Positions 1 through 7,037 of a stretch of DNA of 20,460 nucleotides are shown here, in pieces. Made by a program: the position numbers and the translations under genes. Below the pieces are notes generated by a model that made no database searches, was not told the DNA's origin, and saw only the letters and a program-made list of their open reading frames with translations. This DNA comes from Jatrophihabitans sp. (GTDB taxonomy: Bacteria > Actinomycetota > Actinomycetes > Mycobacteriales > Jatrophihabitantaceae). The stretch lies in the NCBI GenBank assembly GCA_025966255.1, contig JAOPVG010000445.1, positions 1-20,460 of the forward strand, given 5' to 3'. Positions within the stretch are counted from its first letter, which is position 1. Every line of letters begins with the position of its first letter.

Positions 1-1070
1 TGCTGCTGGACGAGCCGGACAACTACCTCGACGTGCCCGGCAAGCGGTGGCTCGAGCAGCGCCTGCGTGAGACGCCGAAGACCATTTTGTTCGTCAGCCA
101 CGACCGGGAATTGCTCGCCACGGTCGCCGATCGCGTGATCACCGTGGAGAGCGGCACCACCTGGGTGAACGGCGGCGGGTTCGCCTCGTACCACGAGGCC
201 CGCACGCACCGGCACGAACGGATGGCCGAGCTGCGCCGCCGCTGGGACGAGGAGCACGCCCGGCTCAAGGAGCTCGTCCGCTCGCTCAGCCAGCAGGCGA
301 AGGTCAGCGAGGTGATGGCCCAGAAGTACCGCGTCATGACGCGACGATTGGAGCGGTACGAAGCCGAGGGACCGCCGCCGGACAAGCCCGAGGACCAGCG
401 CGTCACGATGCGGCTGCGCGGCGGACGCACCGGCGTGCGGGCGATCATGGCCGAAGAGCTCGAGCTGTCCGGTTTGATGCAGCCCTTCGACGTCGAGATC
501 TACTACGGCGAGCGGGTGGGGGTACTGGGCGCCAACGGCGCCGGTAAGTCTCACTTCCTGCGGCTTCTGGTCGGCGACCCGGTGGCGCACACCGGTTCCT
601 GGCGCCTGGGTGCGCGGGTGGTCCCAGGATTTTTCGCCCAGACGCATGCGCATCCCGATTGGCGTGACCGCACGCCGGTCGAGCTGCTCTGGGCCGGTTC
701 GGACGACCGGCGCGGCGTCGACCGCGGGCGGGCCATGGGGGCCCTGCGCCGCTACGGCCTCAATCACCAGGGCGATCAGACGTTCGGGTCGCTGTCAGGG
801 GGCCAGCAGGCGCGCTTCCAGATCCTGCTGCTCGAGCTGTCCGGTGCGACGTTGCTGCTTCTCGACGAGCCGACCGACAACCTCGATGTGTTGAGCGCGG
901 AGGCGCTCGAGGAGGGGTTGGAGTCCTTCGAGGGGACCGTGCTGGCTGTCACCCACGACCGTTGGTTCGCGCGTTCGTTCGACCGCTTCCTGATCTTCGG
1001 TGCGGACGGGCGGGTCTACGAGTCCAGCAAGCCCGTCTTCGACGAGGCCCGGGTGGCGCGGCCGAGATGA
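1..1070 (+). CDS. ABC-F family ATPase, 3' part (5' end outside window)
   Basis: The reading frame is open from base 3 and ends at TGA 1068-1070; the start lies upstream of the window. What is visible is the Walker B of the first nucleotide-binding domain (LLDEPDNYLD, bases 3-32) and its SHD switch. A charged helical linker of about 60 residues follows (roughly 200-380), which is the inter-domain arm typical of ABC-F proteins. The second domain is complete, with Walker A GANGAGKS (about 528-551), signature LSGGQQ (about 792-809), Walker B LLLLDEPTDNLD and a THD switch. There are no membrane segments, so this is a soluble ABC-F protein that would act on the ribosome (translation factor or antibiotic protection) rather than a transporter. 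The first Walker B reads DEPDNYLD where most ABC-F proteins have DEPTNHLD; I recall a similar variant in actinobacterial members such as Mycobacterium Rv1473, which I cannot check here. The gene is convergent with the sortase gene, only 8 nt away. Family call is firm; the substrate or drug class is unknown. Confidence 0.9.
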   Translation, partial: LLDEPDNYLDVPGKRWLEQRLRETPKTILFVSHDRELLATVADRVITVESGTTWVNGGGFASYHEARTHRHERMAELRRRWDEEHARLKELVRSLSQQAKVSEVMAQKYRVMTRRLERYEAEGPPPDKPEDQRVTMRLRGGRTGVRAIMAEELELSGLMQPFDVEIYYGERVGVLGANGAGKSHFLRLLVGDPVAHTGSWRLGARVVPGFFAQTHAHPDWRDRTPVELLWAGSDDRRGVDRGRAMGALRRYGLNHQGDQTFGSLSGGQQARFQILLLELSGATLLLLDEPTDNLDVLSAEALEEGLESFEGTVLAVTHDRWFARSFDRFLIFGADGRVYESSKPVFDEARVARPR

Positions 1071-1078
1071 CCGCCGAC

Positions 1079-1804
1079 TCAGGCTGACGCGCCGGCGATC
1101 GGCACGCCGAACGCGACGATGTTGTCGAGGTAGTTGCCGGTCGAGGCGTCGAACGGACCGCCACACGTGACGATCGCAATCCGTCCGATGCTCTTCTGGT
1201 CGAAGATCTCTTTATAGGGCAACCGGGTCTTGTGATAGGTCCGCACCCCGGTGATCCGGAACTTGATCTCGGTCTTCTTGCCCTTGTCCTTGCCGAACAC
1301 GTAGACCTGATCACCCGGATTCAGCGAGCCGATCTTGGCCAGCGTGCCGTCGACCCCCGCATAGTTGATGTGGCCGGCGAGGATCGCTGTTCCGGTGCGC
1401 GCCCCGGGCTTCGCGCCTGGGCTCCACCAGCCGACGACCTTCGGGTTCGGCGGCACGTCGAGCTCGCCGTTCGGCGTCGTGCTTACCGCAACGATCGGTG
1501 CCTGCGCCTTGAGCTTGGGGATCTCGATCCGGTTCGGCGAGAGCAGGGCCACCACCACTGCGCCGCCCGCCACCGGGACGGCGCCGACGTTGCGCGCCGC
1601 GGGGTGGACCTGCGCGCGGGTGTTGTTGCGACCCCAGTAGGGCGACGTGTTCCAGGTGAGGCTCGCGGCGGCGACGAACATGACGGTGAGGATGGCGCAG
1701 GCGAACGGCACCCACCCCTTACGCTGAAGCAGCGCGTCGTCGCGGCCGAGCAGCGAGGTCACGCGACCGAGCAGCGCCTCCCCGCGGATCTTCCGGCTGC
1801 TCAC
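1079..1804 (-). CDS. Class F-type sortase (membrane-anchored transpeptidase)
   Basis: Predicted 241-aa protein on the minus strand. Residues 1-30 are cytoplasmic and basic, about 31-50 form one membrane anchor (WVPFACAILTVMFVAAASL), and the sortase beta-barrel follows from about residue 90 (RIEIPKLKAQAPI, then VPPNPKVVGWW). The catalytic His is H145 in ILAGHINYAG and the nucleophile is C214 in IVTCGGPFD. The PPNPKVVGW and TCGGPFD...TGNYLDN patterns are those of actinobacterial class F sortases, which attach proteins to the cell wall or remain of unknown substrate. No Arg follows C214, where class A enzymes carry the third catalytic residue. The frame stays open upstream through the rplM region, but that part is antisense to rplM. 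GTG 1804 is chosen because a TACCCT box lies 7 nt upstream and the protein then begins just before the anchor. No LPxTG-like substrate gene was seen in the window. Confidence is high for the family and moderate for the start. Confidence 0.88.
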   Translation of the reverse strand: MSSRKIRGEALLGRVTSLLGRDDALLQRKGWVPFACAILTVMFVAAASLTWNTSPYWGRNNTRAQVHPAARNVGAVPVAGGAVVVALLSPNRIEIPKLKAQAPIVAVSTTPNGELDVPPNPKVVGWWSPGAKPGARTGTAILAGHINYAGVDGTLAKIGSLNPGDQVYVFGKDKGKKTEIKFRITGVRTYHKTRLPYKEIFDQKSIGRIAIVTCGGPFDASTGNYLDNIVAFGVPIAGASA

Positions 1805-1811
1805 CGTGCTC

Positions 1812-1817
1812 AGGGTA
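1812..1817 (-). promoter_or_regulatory. Predicted -10 box of a leaderless sortase transcript
   Basis: On the minus strand the hexamer TACCCT is followed by 7 nt (gagcacg) and then the GTG start at 1804. No Shine-Dalgarno sequence is present. The spacing would place the transcription start on or next to the start codon. No convincing -35 box was seen. Confidence 0.5.
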
Positions 1818-1858
1818 AACGTTCGAGCCCCGGGACGGGCGGACCGAGGCGAGCGGAT

Positions 1859-1888
1859 TTGGCTGCCCCTGACCACGGCCGGTAGAGT
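1859..1888 (+). promoter_or_regulatory. Predicted promoter of the rplM-rpsI operon
   Basis: A TTGGCT-like -35 element at 1859-1864 and a TAGAGT -10 element at 1883-1888 are separated by 18 nt, close to the actinobacterial housekeeping sigma pattern. Transcription would begin near 1895, leaving a leader of about 126 nt before rplM. The element lies in the divergent region shared with the sortase gene, whose predicted -10 is about 40 nt away. Confidence 0.5.
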
Positions 1889-1894
1889 CGCCTG

Positions 1895-2020
1895 TTGGCG
1901 TGCGGTCTGTTTCTCAGTACGCACAGTCCGTACGTACCGGCCATGCCCCGGGGTACACGCCGTTCCAGGTGGTGACCGTGGGGGCGCATCCGCGTGAAGA
2001 CCGAATGAGAGAGCTGAACA
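1895..2020 (+). promoter_or_regulatory. Predicted 5' leader of rplM, possible autoregulatory RNA
   Basis: This non-coding stretch between the predicted transcription start and rplM contains four GTAC tetramers (1917, 1930, 1934, 1953). Two adjacent hairpins can be drawn: GTACG 1917-1921 with CGTAC 1929-1933 (7-nt loop), and GTACC 1934-1938 with GGTAC 1952-1956, whose interior can pair further. Because the arms share sequence, alternative pairings are possible. L13 leaders that control rplM-rpsI are known in Firmicutes; whether this is an equivalent is inference. A purine-rich GAGAGAG at 2007-2013, 7 nt before the GTG start, is the only ribosome-binding candidate. Confidence 0.35.
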
Positions 2021-2461
2021 GTGTCCACGTACAACCCCAAGCCGGGCGAGATCGAGCGTCATTGGCACGTGATCGACGCGAACGATGTCGTACTCGGCCG
2101 CCTGGCCAGCCAGGCCGCCAAACTCCTCCGCGGCAAGCACAAGCCGCAGTTCGCGCTGCACGTCGACGTCGGTGACTTCGTCGTCGTCGTCAATGCGTCG
2201 AAGGTCGCCCTCACCGGCGCCAAGCTCAACGAATTCCGTTACCGCCACTCCGGCTACCCGGGCGGGCTGTCCAAGCGGACCGTCGGCGAGCTGCTCGAGA
2301 CCAAGCCCGAGCGCGTCATCGAGCTGGCCGTGCGCGGCATGCTCCCGAAGAACACCCTCGGCCGGGCCCAGCTGAAGAAGCTGAAGGTCTACGCCGGCCC
2401 CGACCACCCGCACGCGGCGCAGAAGCCGCAGCCGTTCGAGATCAAGCAGGTAAGCCAGTGA
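2021..2461 (+). CDS. rplM: 50S ribosomal protein L13 (uL13)
   Basis: Predicted 146-aa protein, the usual size for bacterial L13. It shows the family features in order: [18 protein letters not shown] near the N-terminus, the [21 protein letters not shown] strand, the [18 protein letters not shown] loop, and the conserved [11 protein letters not shown] segment near residue 110. L13 is an early-assembling protein of the large ribosomal subunit that binds 23S rRNA. The GTG start at 2021 is preceded by a weak purine-rich stretch (GAGAGAG, 7-nt spacing). The TGA stop overlaps the GTG of rpsI by 4 nt, so the two are translationally coupled. The gene is first in the rplM-rpsI-glmM run conserved in Actinomycetota. 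Confidence 0.98.
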   Translation: MSTYNPKPGEIERHWHVIDANDVVLGRLASQAAKLLRGKHKPQFALHVDVGDFVVVVNASKVALTGAKLNEFRYRHSGYPGGLSKRTVGELLETKPERVIELAVRGMLPKNTLGRAQLKKLKVYAGPDHPHAAQKPQPFEIKQVSQ

Positions 2462-2856
2462 GTGCCAATCCCAACGCCCCCGTCGTCGGCCGCCGTAAAG
2501 AGGCCGTCGTGCGCTGTCGCCTCATCCCGGGCGGTTCCGGCCAGTTCAAGCTCAATGGCCGCACGCTCGAGGGCTATTTCCCCAACAAGGTCCACCAGCA
2601 GCTCATCCGCGAGCCGTTCGTGACGCTGGAGAAGGACGGCGAGTACGACGTCATCGCCTCCCTCGTCGGCGGCGGCATCACCGGCCAGGCCGGTGCGCTG
2701 CGGCTGGCCATCTCGCGCGCGCTCATCAACATCGAGCCCGACGACCGGCCCGCGCTGAAGAAGGCCGGCTTCCTCACCCGTGATCCGCGGGTCAAGGAGC
2801 GCAAGAAGTACGGGCTGAAGAAGGCTCGCAAGGCACCGCAGTACTCCAAGCGCTAA
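2458..2856 (+). CDS. rpsI: 30S ribosomal protein S9 (uS9)
   Basis: Predicted 132-aa protein with the S9 hallmarks: [18 protein letters not shown] at the N-terminal end, [10 protein letters not shown], the [19 protein letters not shown] helix region, and the basic C-terminus ending QYSKR. The invariant C-terminal Lys-Arg of S9 reaches the P-site tRNA in known ribosome structures. The GTG start overlaps the rplM stop as GTGA, and a GCAGG sequence 7 nt upstream, inside rplM, could serve as ribosome-binding site. The protein functions in the small subunit head. glmM begins 7 nt after its TAA. Confidence 0.98.
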   Translation: MSANPNAPVVGRRKEAVVRCRLIPGGSGQFKLNGRTLEGYFPNKVHQQLIREPFVTLEKDGEYDVIASLVGGGITGQAGALRLAISRALINIEPDDRPALKKAGFLTRDPRVKERKKYGLKKARKAPQYSKR

Positions 2857-2863
2857 TCCCACT

Positions 2864-4198
2864 GTGGGTTCGCTCTTCGGCACGGATGGCGTTCGCGGCC
2901 TGGCCAACGCTGAGCTCACTCCTGAGCTTGCGATGGCCGTGGCCGGCGCCGCGGCCCGGGTGCTCGTCGCGCACGATGCCTCGCATCGCCCGGTAGCGGT
3001 GGTTGGTCGGGACCCGCGCGCGAGCGGTGAGATGCTCGAGGCTGCCGTCGTCGCTGGGCTGGCCTCGGCCGGTGCGGATATCCGTCTGGTCGGTGTGCTG
3101 CCCACGCCGGCCGTCGCCTTCCTGACCGCGTCCTACGGCGCCGACCTGGGCGTCGTCCTGTCGGCGTCGCACAACCCGATGCCCGACAACGGGGTCAAGC
3201 TCTTCGGCGGCGGCGGGCACAAGCTGCCCGACGACATCGAGACCGAGATCGAGGCGGCGGTGGCTCGCGGGCCGGGCACTCGCCCCACCGGTGCCCTGAT
3301 CGGCCGGCTGCGCGCGGCCGACGACGCCGTCGAGCGGTACGGAGCGCACCTGCTCGGCGCCCAGCCGACCCGCCTCGACGGCCTGCACGTCGTGGTCGAT
3401 TGCGCCAATGGCGCGGCGTGGTGGGTCGCTCCTGAGATCTACCGCGGCGCCGGCGCCCAGGTCACCACGATCGCGGCCGAGCCCGATGGGCTGAACATCA
3501 ACGACGGGGTCGGTTCGACGCATCTCGAGGGACTCGTCGAGGCCGTGCGACGCACCGGAGCCGATCTGGGCATCGCCCACGACGGCGACGCGGACCGATG
3601 TCTGGCCGTGGATGCGTCCGGCACCGTCGTCGACGGTGACCAGTTGCTCGCGATCTGCGCGGTGGCCATGCGCGACGCCGGGACGCTGAAGGACAACACG
3701 GTCGTGGCGACGGTGATGAGCAATCTGGGGTTCCATCACGCAATGCGCGCGGCCGGCATCGCGGTGCTGACAACCGCGGTCGGCGACCGGTACGTGCTGG
3801 AAGCGCTGCGGGCCAAGGACCTCAGCCTCGGCGGCGAGCAGAGCGGGCACATCGTGTTCACCGCTGCGGCGACGACCGGCGACGGGCTGCTGACGGCACT
3901 GCACGTGATGGCGCGGATGGCTACGACCGGCGCGTCCCTGGCGGATCTGGCCGGCGTCGTGCAACGGCTGCCGCAGACCCTGATCAACGTGCGAGTGGCC
4001 AATCGCGATGCGATCGCCTCATCTCCTGCGGTTGCCGATGCGGTAGACGCGGCCGAAGCCGAACTCGGTGACACCGGCCGCGTTCTCCTCCGCCCGTCGG
4101 GCACCGAACAGCTCGTCCGGGTGATGGTTGAGGCGTCGACGCAGGACCACGCCGACGCCGTCGCCGACCGGCTCGCCAAGGTCGTTTCCGGCGCCTGA
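2864..4198 (+). CDS. glmM: Phosphoglucosamine mutase
   Basis: Predicted 444-aa protein, a normal length for GlmM, which converts glucosamine-6-phosphate to glucosamine-1-phosphate on the way to UDP-GlcNAc for peptidoglycan. Motifs: N-terminal LFGTDGVRG; the phosphoserine loop [11 protein letters not shown] with S102 as the predicted phosphorylated residue; the Mg-binding loop DGDADRC (D240, D242, D244); the sugar-specificity loop GGEQSGH near residue 325; and the phosphate-binding [14 protein letters not shown] near the C-terminus. The GTG start lies 7 nt after the rpsI stop and has no Shine-Dalgarno sequence, so translation probably depends on coupling with rpsI. The protein starts directly with the conserved [11 protein letters not shown], which fixes the start. 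It is co-directional with glmS about 3.7 kb downstream; the intervening minus-strand genes interrupt the two. Confidence 0.97.
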   Translation: MGSLFGTDGVRGLANAELTPELAMAVAGAAARVLVAHDASHRPVAVVGRDPRASGEMLEAAVVAGLASAGADIRLVGVLPTPAVAFLTASYGADLGVVLSASHNPMPDNGVKLFGGGGHKLPDDIETEIEAAVARGPGTRPTGALIGRLRAADDAVERYGAHLLGAQPTRLDGLHVVVDCANGAAWWVAPEIYRGAGAQVTTIAAEPDGLNINDGVGSTHLEGLVEAVRRTGADLGIAHDGDADRCLAVDASGTVVDGDQLLAICAVAMRDAGTLKDNTVVATVMSNLGFHHAMRAAGIAVLTTAVGDRYVLEALRAKDLSLGGEQSGHIVFTAAATTGDGLLTALHVMARMATTGASLADLAGVVQRLPQTLINVRVANRDAIASSPAVADAVDAAEAELGDTGRVLLRPSGTEQLVRVMVEASTQDHADAVADRLAKVVSGA

Positions 4199-4230
4199 TT
4201 TCGGCGGCGTCGCGTCGGCACAACCTACTT

Positions 4231-4260
4231 TCCACGCTGATGGACCACTATCAGCGTGGA
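4231..4260. terminator. Perfect inverted repeat between convergent genes, likely bidirectional terminator
   Basis: TCCACGCTGAT at 4231-4241 and ATCAGCGTGGA at 4250-4260 form an 11-bp perfect stem with an 8-nt loop. The repeat sits between the glmM stop (4198) and the stop of the convergent oxidoreductase gene (4270). Neither side has a T-run, as is common for actinobacterial terminators, so termination strength cannot be judged. Confidence 0.75.
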
Positions 4261-4269
4261 TCGCGCGGG

Positions 4270-5841
4270 TCAGTTCGCCTGACGGATCAGGTCGGCCGCG
4301 CGCTCGGCGATCATGACCGTGGGCGCGTGCGTGTGCCCACGGATGATCTGCGGCATCACCGACGCGTCGACCACCCGCAGGGCGGCAACGCCGTGTACGG
4401 CGAGGTTCGCGTCGACGACGGCGGCGTCGTCGCTGCCCATCCGGCAGGTGCCGGTCGGGTGGTAGAGGGTCTCGGCGGTGGCGCGGACGTACTCGGCGAG
4501 ATTGGTCTGGTCCGGGTTGGGCAGCATCTTGTCGGTCACCAACCCGCGCAGCGCGTTCGTCCCGAACAGCCGCTGCGACTGCTCCACACCAGCGACGAGC
4601 CGCTTGAGGTCGTTGGGCGCGGTGAGGTAGCCGGCGTCGATGACGGGGGCGACGGCCGGGTCGGCCGAGCGGGCGGTCACGGTGCCCACCGACTCCGGCT
4701 GCAGCAGCACGACACCGATCGTGATCCCGTGCCCGGGCGGGTCGGCCTGGCCGTGATCGATGAACGGCACCGGCGCGAAGACGTACTCGAGATCCGGGTG
4801 TTCGAGACCGGGCTCCGAGCGTCCGAACGCCACTCCTTCACCAACGTTGGACGTGAGCATGCCGCGGCGCTGCGTCAGGAACTTCAGCAGGTTGACCGGC
4901 TTCTCGGCGTCGACGAGCGTGGCGGCATCGCGGGTGAACATGATGACCGGGACGGACAGGTGATCCTGCAGCCCCTTCCCGACGCCGGGGATCGGCACCA
5001 CCGTCGGGATGCCGGCTGCGCTCAGCCCGTCGGGGTCGCCGATGCCCGAGATCTGCAAGAGGTGCGGCGAGTGGACGGCCCCGGCGCTGAGCAGCACCTC
5101 GCGGCGGGCGCTCAGCGTCTGGTTGCCGCCCTTCGCCGAGCGGATCTCCACCCCGGTGGCCCGGCCGTCGACGACCGTGATCCGTCGCGTGAGCGTTTCG
5201 ACGAACAGTTGTAGGTTGGGGCGCTTGAGAGCCGGACGCAGGTAGCCGTCGGCGGCGCTCCAGCGCCGGCCGCGATGTTGCGTGACCGGGGTCGGCGCGT
5301 ATCCGTCGATGCCCGGATCGTTGAGCTCGGCGAGGCGGACGAAACCGGCTTCGGCGCAGGCTTCGAAGAAGGCCGCCCGCAGCGGGTTCGGGTCCCGCAA
5401 CTCCTCGATGTAGAGCGGCCCACTGGTGCCGTACACGTCGTCGGTGTTGGAGCCGACGCGATTCTCCGAGCGGCGGAAGTACGGCATCACTTCGTCGAAG
5501 GACCAGCCCGGCGCGGCGGCACCCCAGCCGTCGTAGTCGGCCCGTGCACCTCGCACCCACATCTGCGCGTTGAGCGAGGACGAGCCGCCCAGGGTCTTGC
5601 CGCGCGGCCAGTACAGCTCCCGCGCCTTGAGCTCGGGTTGGGACGTGGTGAACAGGTCCCAGTCGTACTTGGTGTGGAACAGCTTCGGGAAGGCGGCCGG
5701 GAGCTTGATCTCGAGCTTGCGGTCCCGCGGTCCCGCCTCCACCAGCGCCACCCGCACCGCCGGGTCCGAGCTGAGCCGATTGGCGAGCACGCAGCCCGCG
5801 GATCCGGCCCCGACGATCACGTAGTCGAATTCCTCTGACAC
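4270..5841 (-). CDS. GMC-family FAD-dependent oxidoreductase (choline dehydrogenase-like)
   Basis: Predicted 523-aa flavoprotein. The FAD Rossmann motif is at the extreme N-terminus (GAGSAG 11-16, ribose-binding E35). GMC signature 1 is PRGKTLGGSSSLNAQMWVRG around residue 80, and signature 2 is GAVHSPHLLQISGIG around 250. The C-terminal catalytic region has H461 (YHPTGTCRMG) and, 44 residues later, H505 (GHTHAPTVMIAE), giving a His-His pair where choline oxidase has His-Asn. The family oxidises primary or secondary alcohols; the substrate here cannot be named, and betA would be over-calling. No signal peptide is visible, so it is likely cytoplasmic. The GTG start is supported by GAGGAGG 4 nt upstream, one of the few clear Shine-Dalgarno sites in the window. 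It lies 44 nt downstream of the MBL hydrolase gene on the same strand and is probably co-transcribed with it. Confidence 0.93.
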   Translation of the reverse strand: MSEEFDYVIVGAGSAGCVLANRLSSDPAVRVALVEAGPRDRKLEIKLPAAFPKLFHTKYDWDLFTTSQPELKARELYWPRGKTLGGSSSLNAQMWVRGARADYDGWGAAAPGWSFDEVMPYFRRSENRVGSNTDDVYGTSGPLYIEELRDPNPLRAAFFEACAEAGFVRLAELNDPGIDGYAPTPVTQHRGRRWSAADGYLRPALKRPNLQLFVETLTRRITVVDGRATGVEIRSAKGGNQTLSARREVLLSAGAVHSPHLLQISGIGDPDGLSAAGIPTVVPIPGVGKGLQDHLSVPVIMFTRDAATLVDAEKPVNLLKFLTQRRGMLTSNVGEGVAFGRSEPGLEHPDLEYVFAPVPFIDHGQADPPGHGITIGVVLLQPESVGTVTARSADPAVAPVIDAGYLTAPNDLKRLVAGVEQSQRLFGTNALRGLVTDKMLPNPDQTNLAEYVRATAETLYHPTGTCRMGSDDAAVVDANLAVHGVAALRVVDASVMPQIIRGHTHAPTVMIAERAADLIRQAN

Positions 5842-5885
5842 GCTGCCTCCTCGAAACGACGTAGAGGAACGTAGCGCCCGGGGGG

Positions 5886-6905
5886 TCAGGCGCGAGCGAA
5901 GTGCGTGATGCCGGCGGTCGTCGTACTGGTCAGCCAGCCCCGCTCGACGAGCACCACCAGGTGGGCCATCGTCTCGTGGATCGCCAGGATCTGGTTGAAC
6001 ATGTCGAGATCGTCGAACGCCCGCCGCCGGCGGGTCCAGGTCAGGATCCGCGCCGTCTCGAAGGCCGTGCTCGCACCCTTCTCGACTGCCGCCGCGGTGT
6101 CGGTGAGTCGCTCCTCGTGGTGGGCCAGCAGTTCGTCGATCCGGTCGTGCACCGAGACCGTGACCGGCCCGTGGGCCGGCAGCAGCCGGGCATCGGGCAG
6201 GGCGCGGATCAGCTCCAAGGACGTCAGATAGTCGCGCAGCGGCGACGGCGGCCGGTTGAGCTCCACGCCGATCGACGGGGTGATGTGCGGCAGTACGTGA
6301 TCACCCGCGAACAGCGCGCCGTGCCCGGGATCGTGGAAGACGACGTGCCCGCGGGTGTGGCCCGGGGTGCTGATCACGCGCAGGGTGCGGGTCTGCAGTT
6401 CCACGTCGATGCCGTCGGTGAGCCAGCGGTCGGGATCCTCCCAGTTGAGCAGGTCCCGTTCCCCGCGCCATTCGGCGAGCATGTTCGAGAGATCGAGCGC
6501 GCCGGCCTCGTACAGGCGGGCGACGTCGGGATGCACCTCGACGGTGTGCAGCAGCTCGAGGCAGGCCCGCTCCCCTTCACCCACGGACACGACTCCACCG
6601 TGGTTGCGGCGCAGCGCGACGGCCTGCGTGTAGTGGTCGCGGTGCAGGTGCGTCACCAGGAACTCGCGGACGTCGCCGAGCTCGTACCCGATGCTGCGCA
6701 GCCCGGTGGCCAGCAACTCCTCCGACTCGTCCAGCGCCCAGCCCGCGTCGATGAGCACTACCTGGTCTCCGTCGGCGATCGCGTAGACGTTGACGGCCTT
6801 GAGGTGGTCGCCGGGCAGGGGGAGCGGGATGCGATGGACGCCCGGCGACACCTCGTGGGCCCCGGGCCGCTCCCAGGCGTGACGATCATCGGTCGAGAGA
6901 GGCAT
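5886..6905 (-). CDS. MBL-fold metallo-hydrolase
   Basis: Predicted 339-aa protein with the metallo-beta-lactamase fold signature. The metal ligands are THLHRDH (H86, H88, D90, H91), H183 in TPGHTRGH, D202 in AGDHVLP, and H245 in LPAHGP; this full set suggests a binuclear zinc site of the glyoxalase II/hydrolase type. The C-terminal ~90 residues form a helical region (AHHEERLTDTAAAVEKG..., FDDLDMFNQILAIHETMAHL, VERGWL) as in long MBL proteins related to LACTB2 and thioesterase-like hydrolases. Substrate unknown. An upstream in-frame GTG exists at 6914, but ATG 6905 is preferred because a TAGCGT box sits 7 nt upstream. It is the first gene of a two-gene minus-strand unit with the GMC oxidoreductase. 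The pairing hints that one enzyme acts on the product of the other, which is inference. Confidence 0.9.
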   Translation of the reverse strand: MPLSTDDRHAWERPGAHEVSPGVHRIPLPLPGDHLKAVNVYAIADGDQVVLIDAGWALDESEELLATGLRSIGYELGDVREFLVTHLHRDHYTQAVALRRNHGGVVSVGEGERACLELLHTVEVHPDVARLYEAGALDLSNMLAEWRGERDLLNWEDPDRWLTDGIDVELQTRTLRVISTPGHTRGHVVFHDPGHGALFAGDHVLPHITPSIGVELNRPPSPLRDYLTSLELIRALPDARLLPAHGPVTVSVHDRIDELLAHHEERLTDTAAAVEKGASTAFETARILTWTRRRRAFDDLDMFNQILAIHETMAHLVVLVERGWLTSTTTAGITHFARA

Positions 6906-6912
6906 GCGTTGC

Positions 6913-6918
6913 ACGCTA
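6913..6918 (-). promoter_or_regulatory. Predicted -10 box of a leaderless MBL hydrolase transcript
   Basis: The minus-strand hexamer TAGCGT is followed by 7 nt (gcaacgc) and ATG 6905. No Shine-Dalgarno sequence is present. A 10-bp palindrome GCGTGCACGC at 6926-6935 lies just upstream, between the -10 and where a -35 would sit, and may be an operator. Confidence 0.45.
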
Positions 6919-7001
6919 AGCCACGGCGTGCACGCGTGGTTGCCGCGAGAGCCGCGTCACATCCCCGCTAGGCGTTCTTAGAGAGGTGTGAGCCACGGTG
7001 T

Positions 7002-7015
7002 TGTAAGCGCTTCCA
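7002..7015 (+). promoter_or_regulatory. LacI/CRE-like operator candidate
   Basis: TGTAAGCGCTTCCA matches the general LacI-family/CRE pattern TG..A.CG.T..CA and is palindromic at 12 of 14 positions, around a perfect AAGCGCTT core. It lies in the 132-nt divergent gap between the MBL gene and the membrane protein gene, 23 nt before ATG 7038. There it would overlap a possible TTGTAA -35 (7001-7006), with CACACT (7023-7028) as the -10. No regulator gene is in the window, so the assignment rests on pattern alone. Confidence 0.4.
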
Positions 7016-7037
7016 CAGCCGTCACACTGGGGCGCCT

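Noticed and set aside
1071..1078. A terminator between the ABC-F gene and the sortase gene
   Set aside because: The gap is only 8 nt; any termination signal would have to lie inside coding sequence and none was evident.
1805..2413. Upstream extension of the sortase frame to 444 codons
   Set aside because: The extra part is antisense to rplM and its promoter, and has no sortase features; the membrane anchor sits directly after GTG 1804.
4240..5214. A plus-strand frame of 324 codons beginning in the terminator region
   Set aside because: It runs antisense to the GMC oxidoreductase, which has both family signatures and a strong Shine-Dalgarno site.
6906..6914. GTG 6914 as the start of the MBL hydrolase
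   Set aside because: It would place the start codon inside the predicted -10 box; ATG 6905 fits the leaderless spacing. This remains a judgement, not proof.
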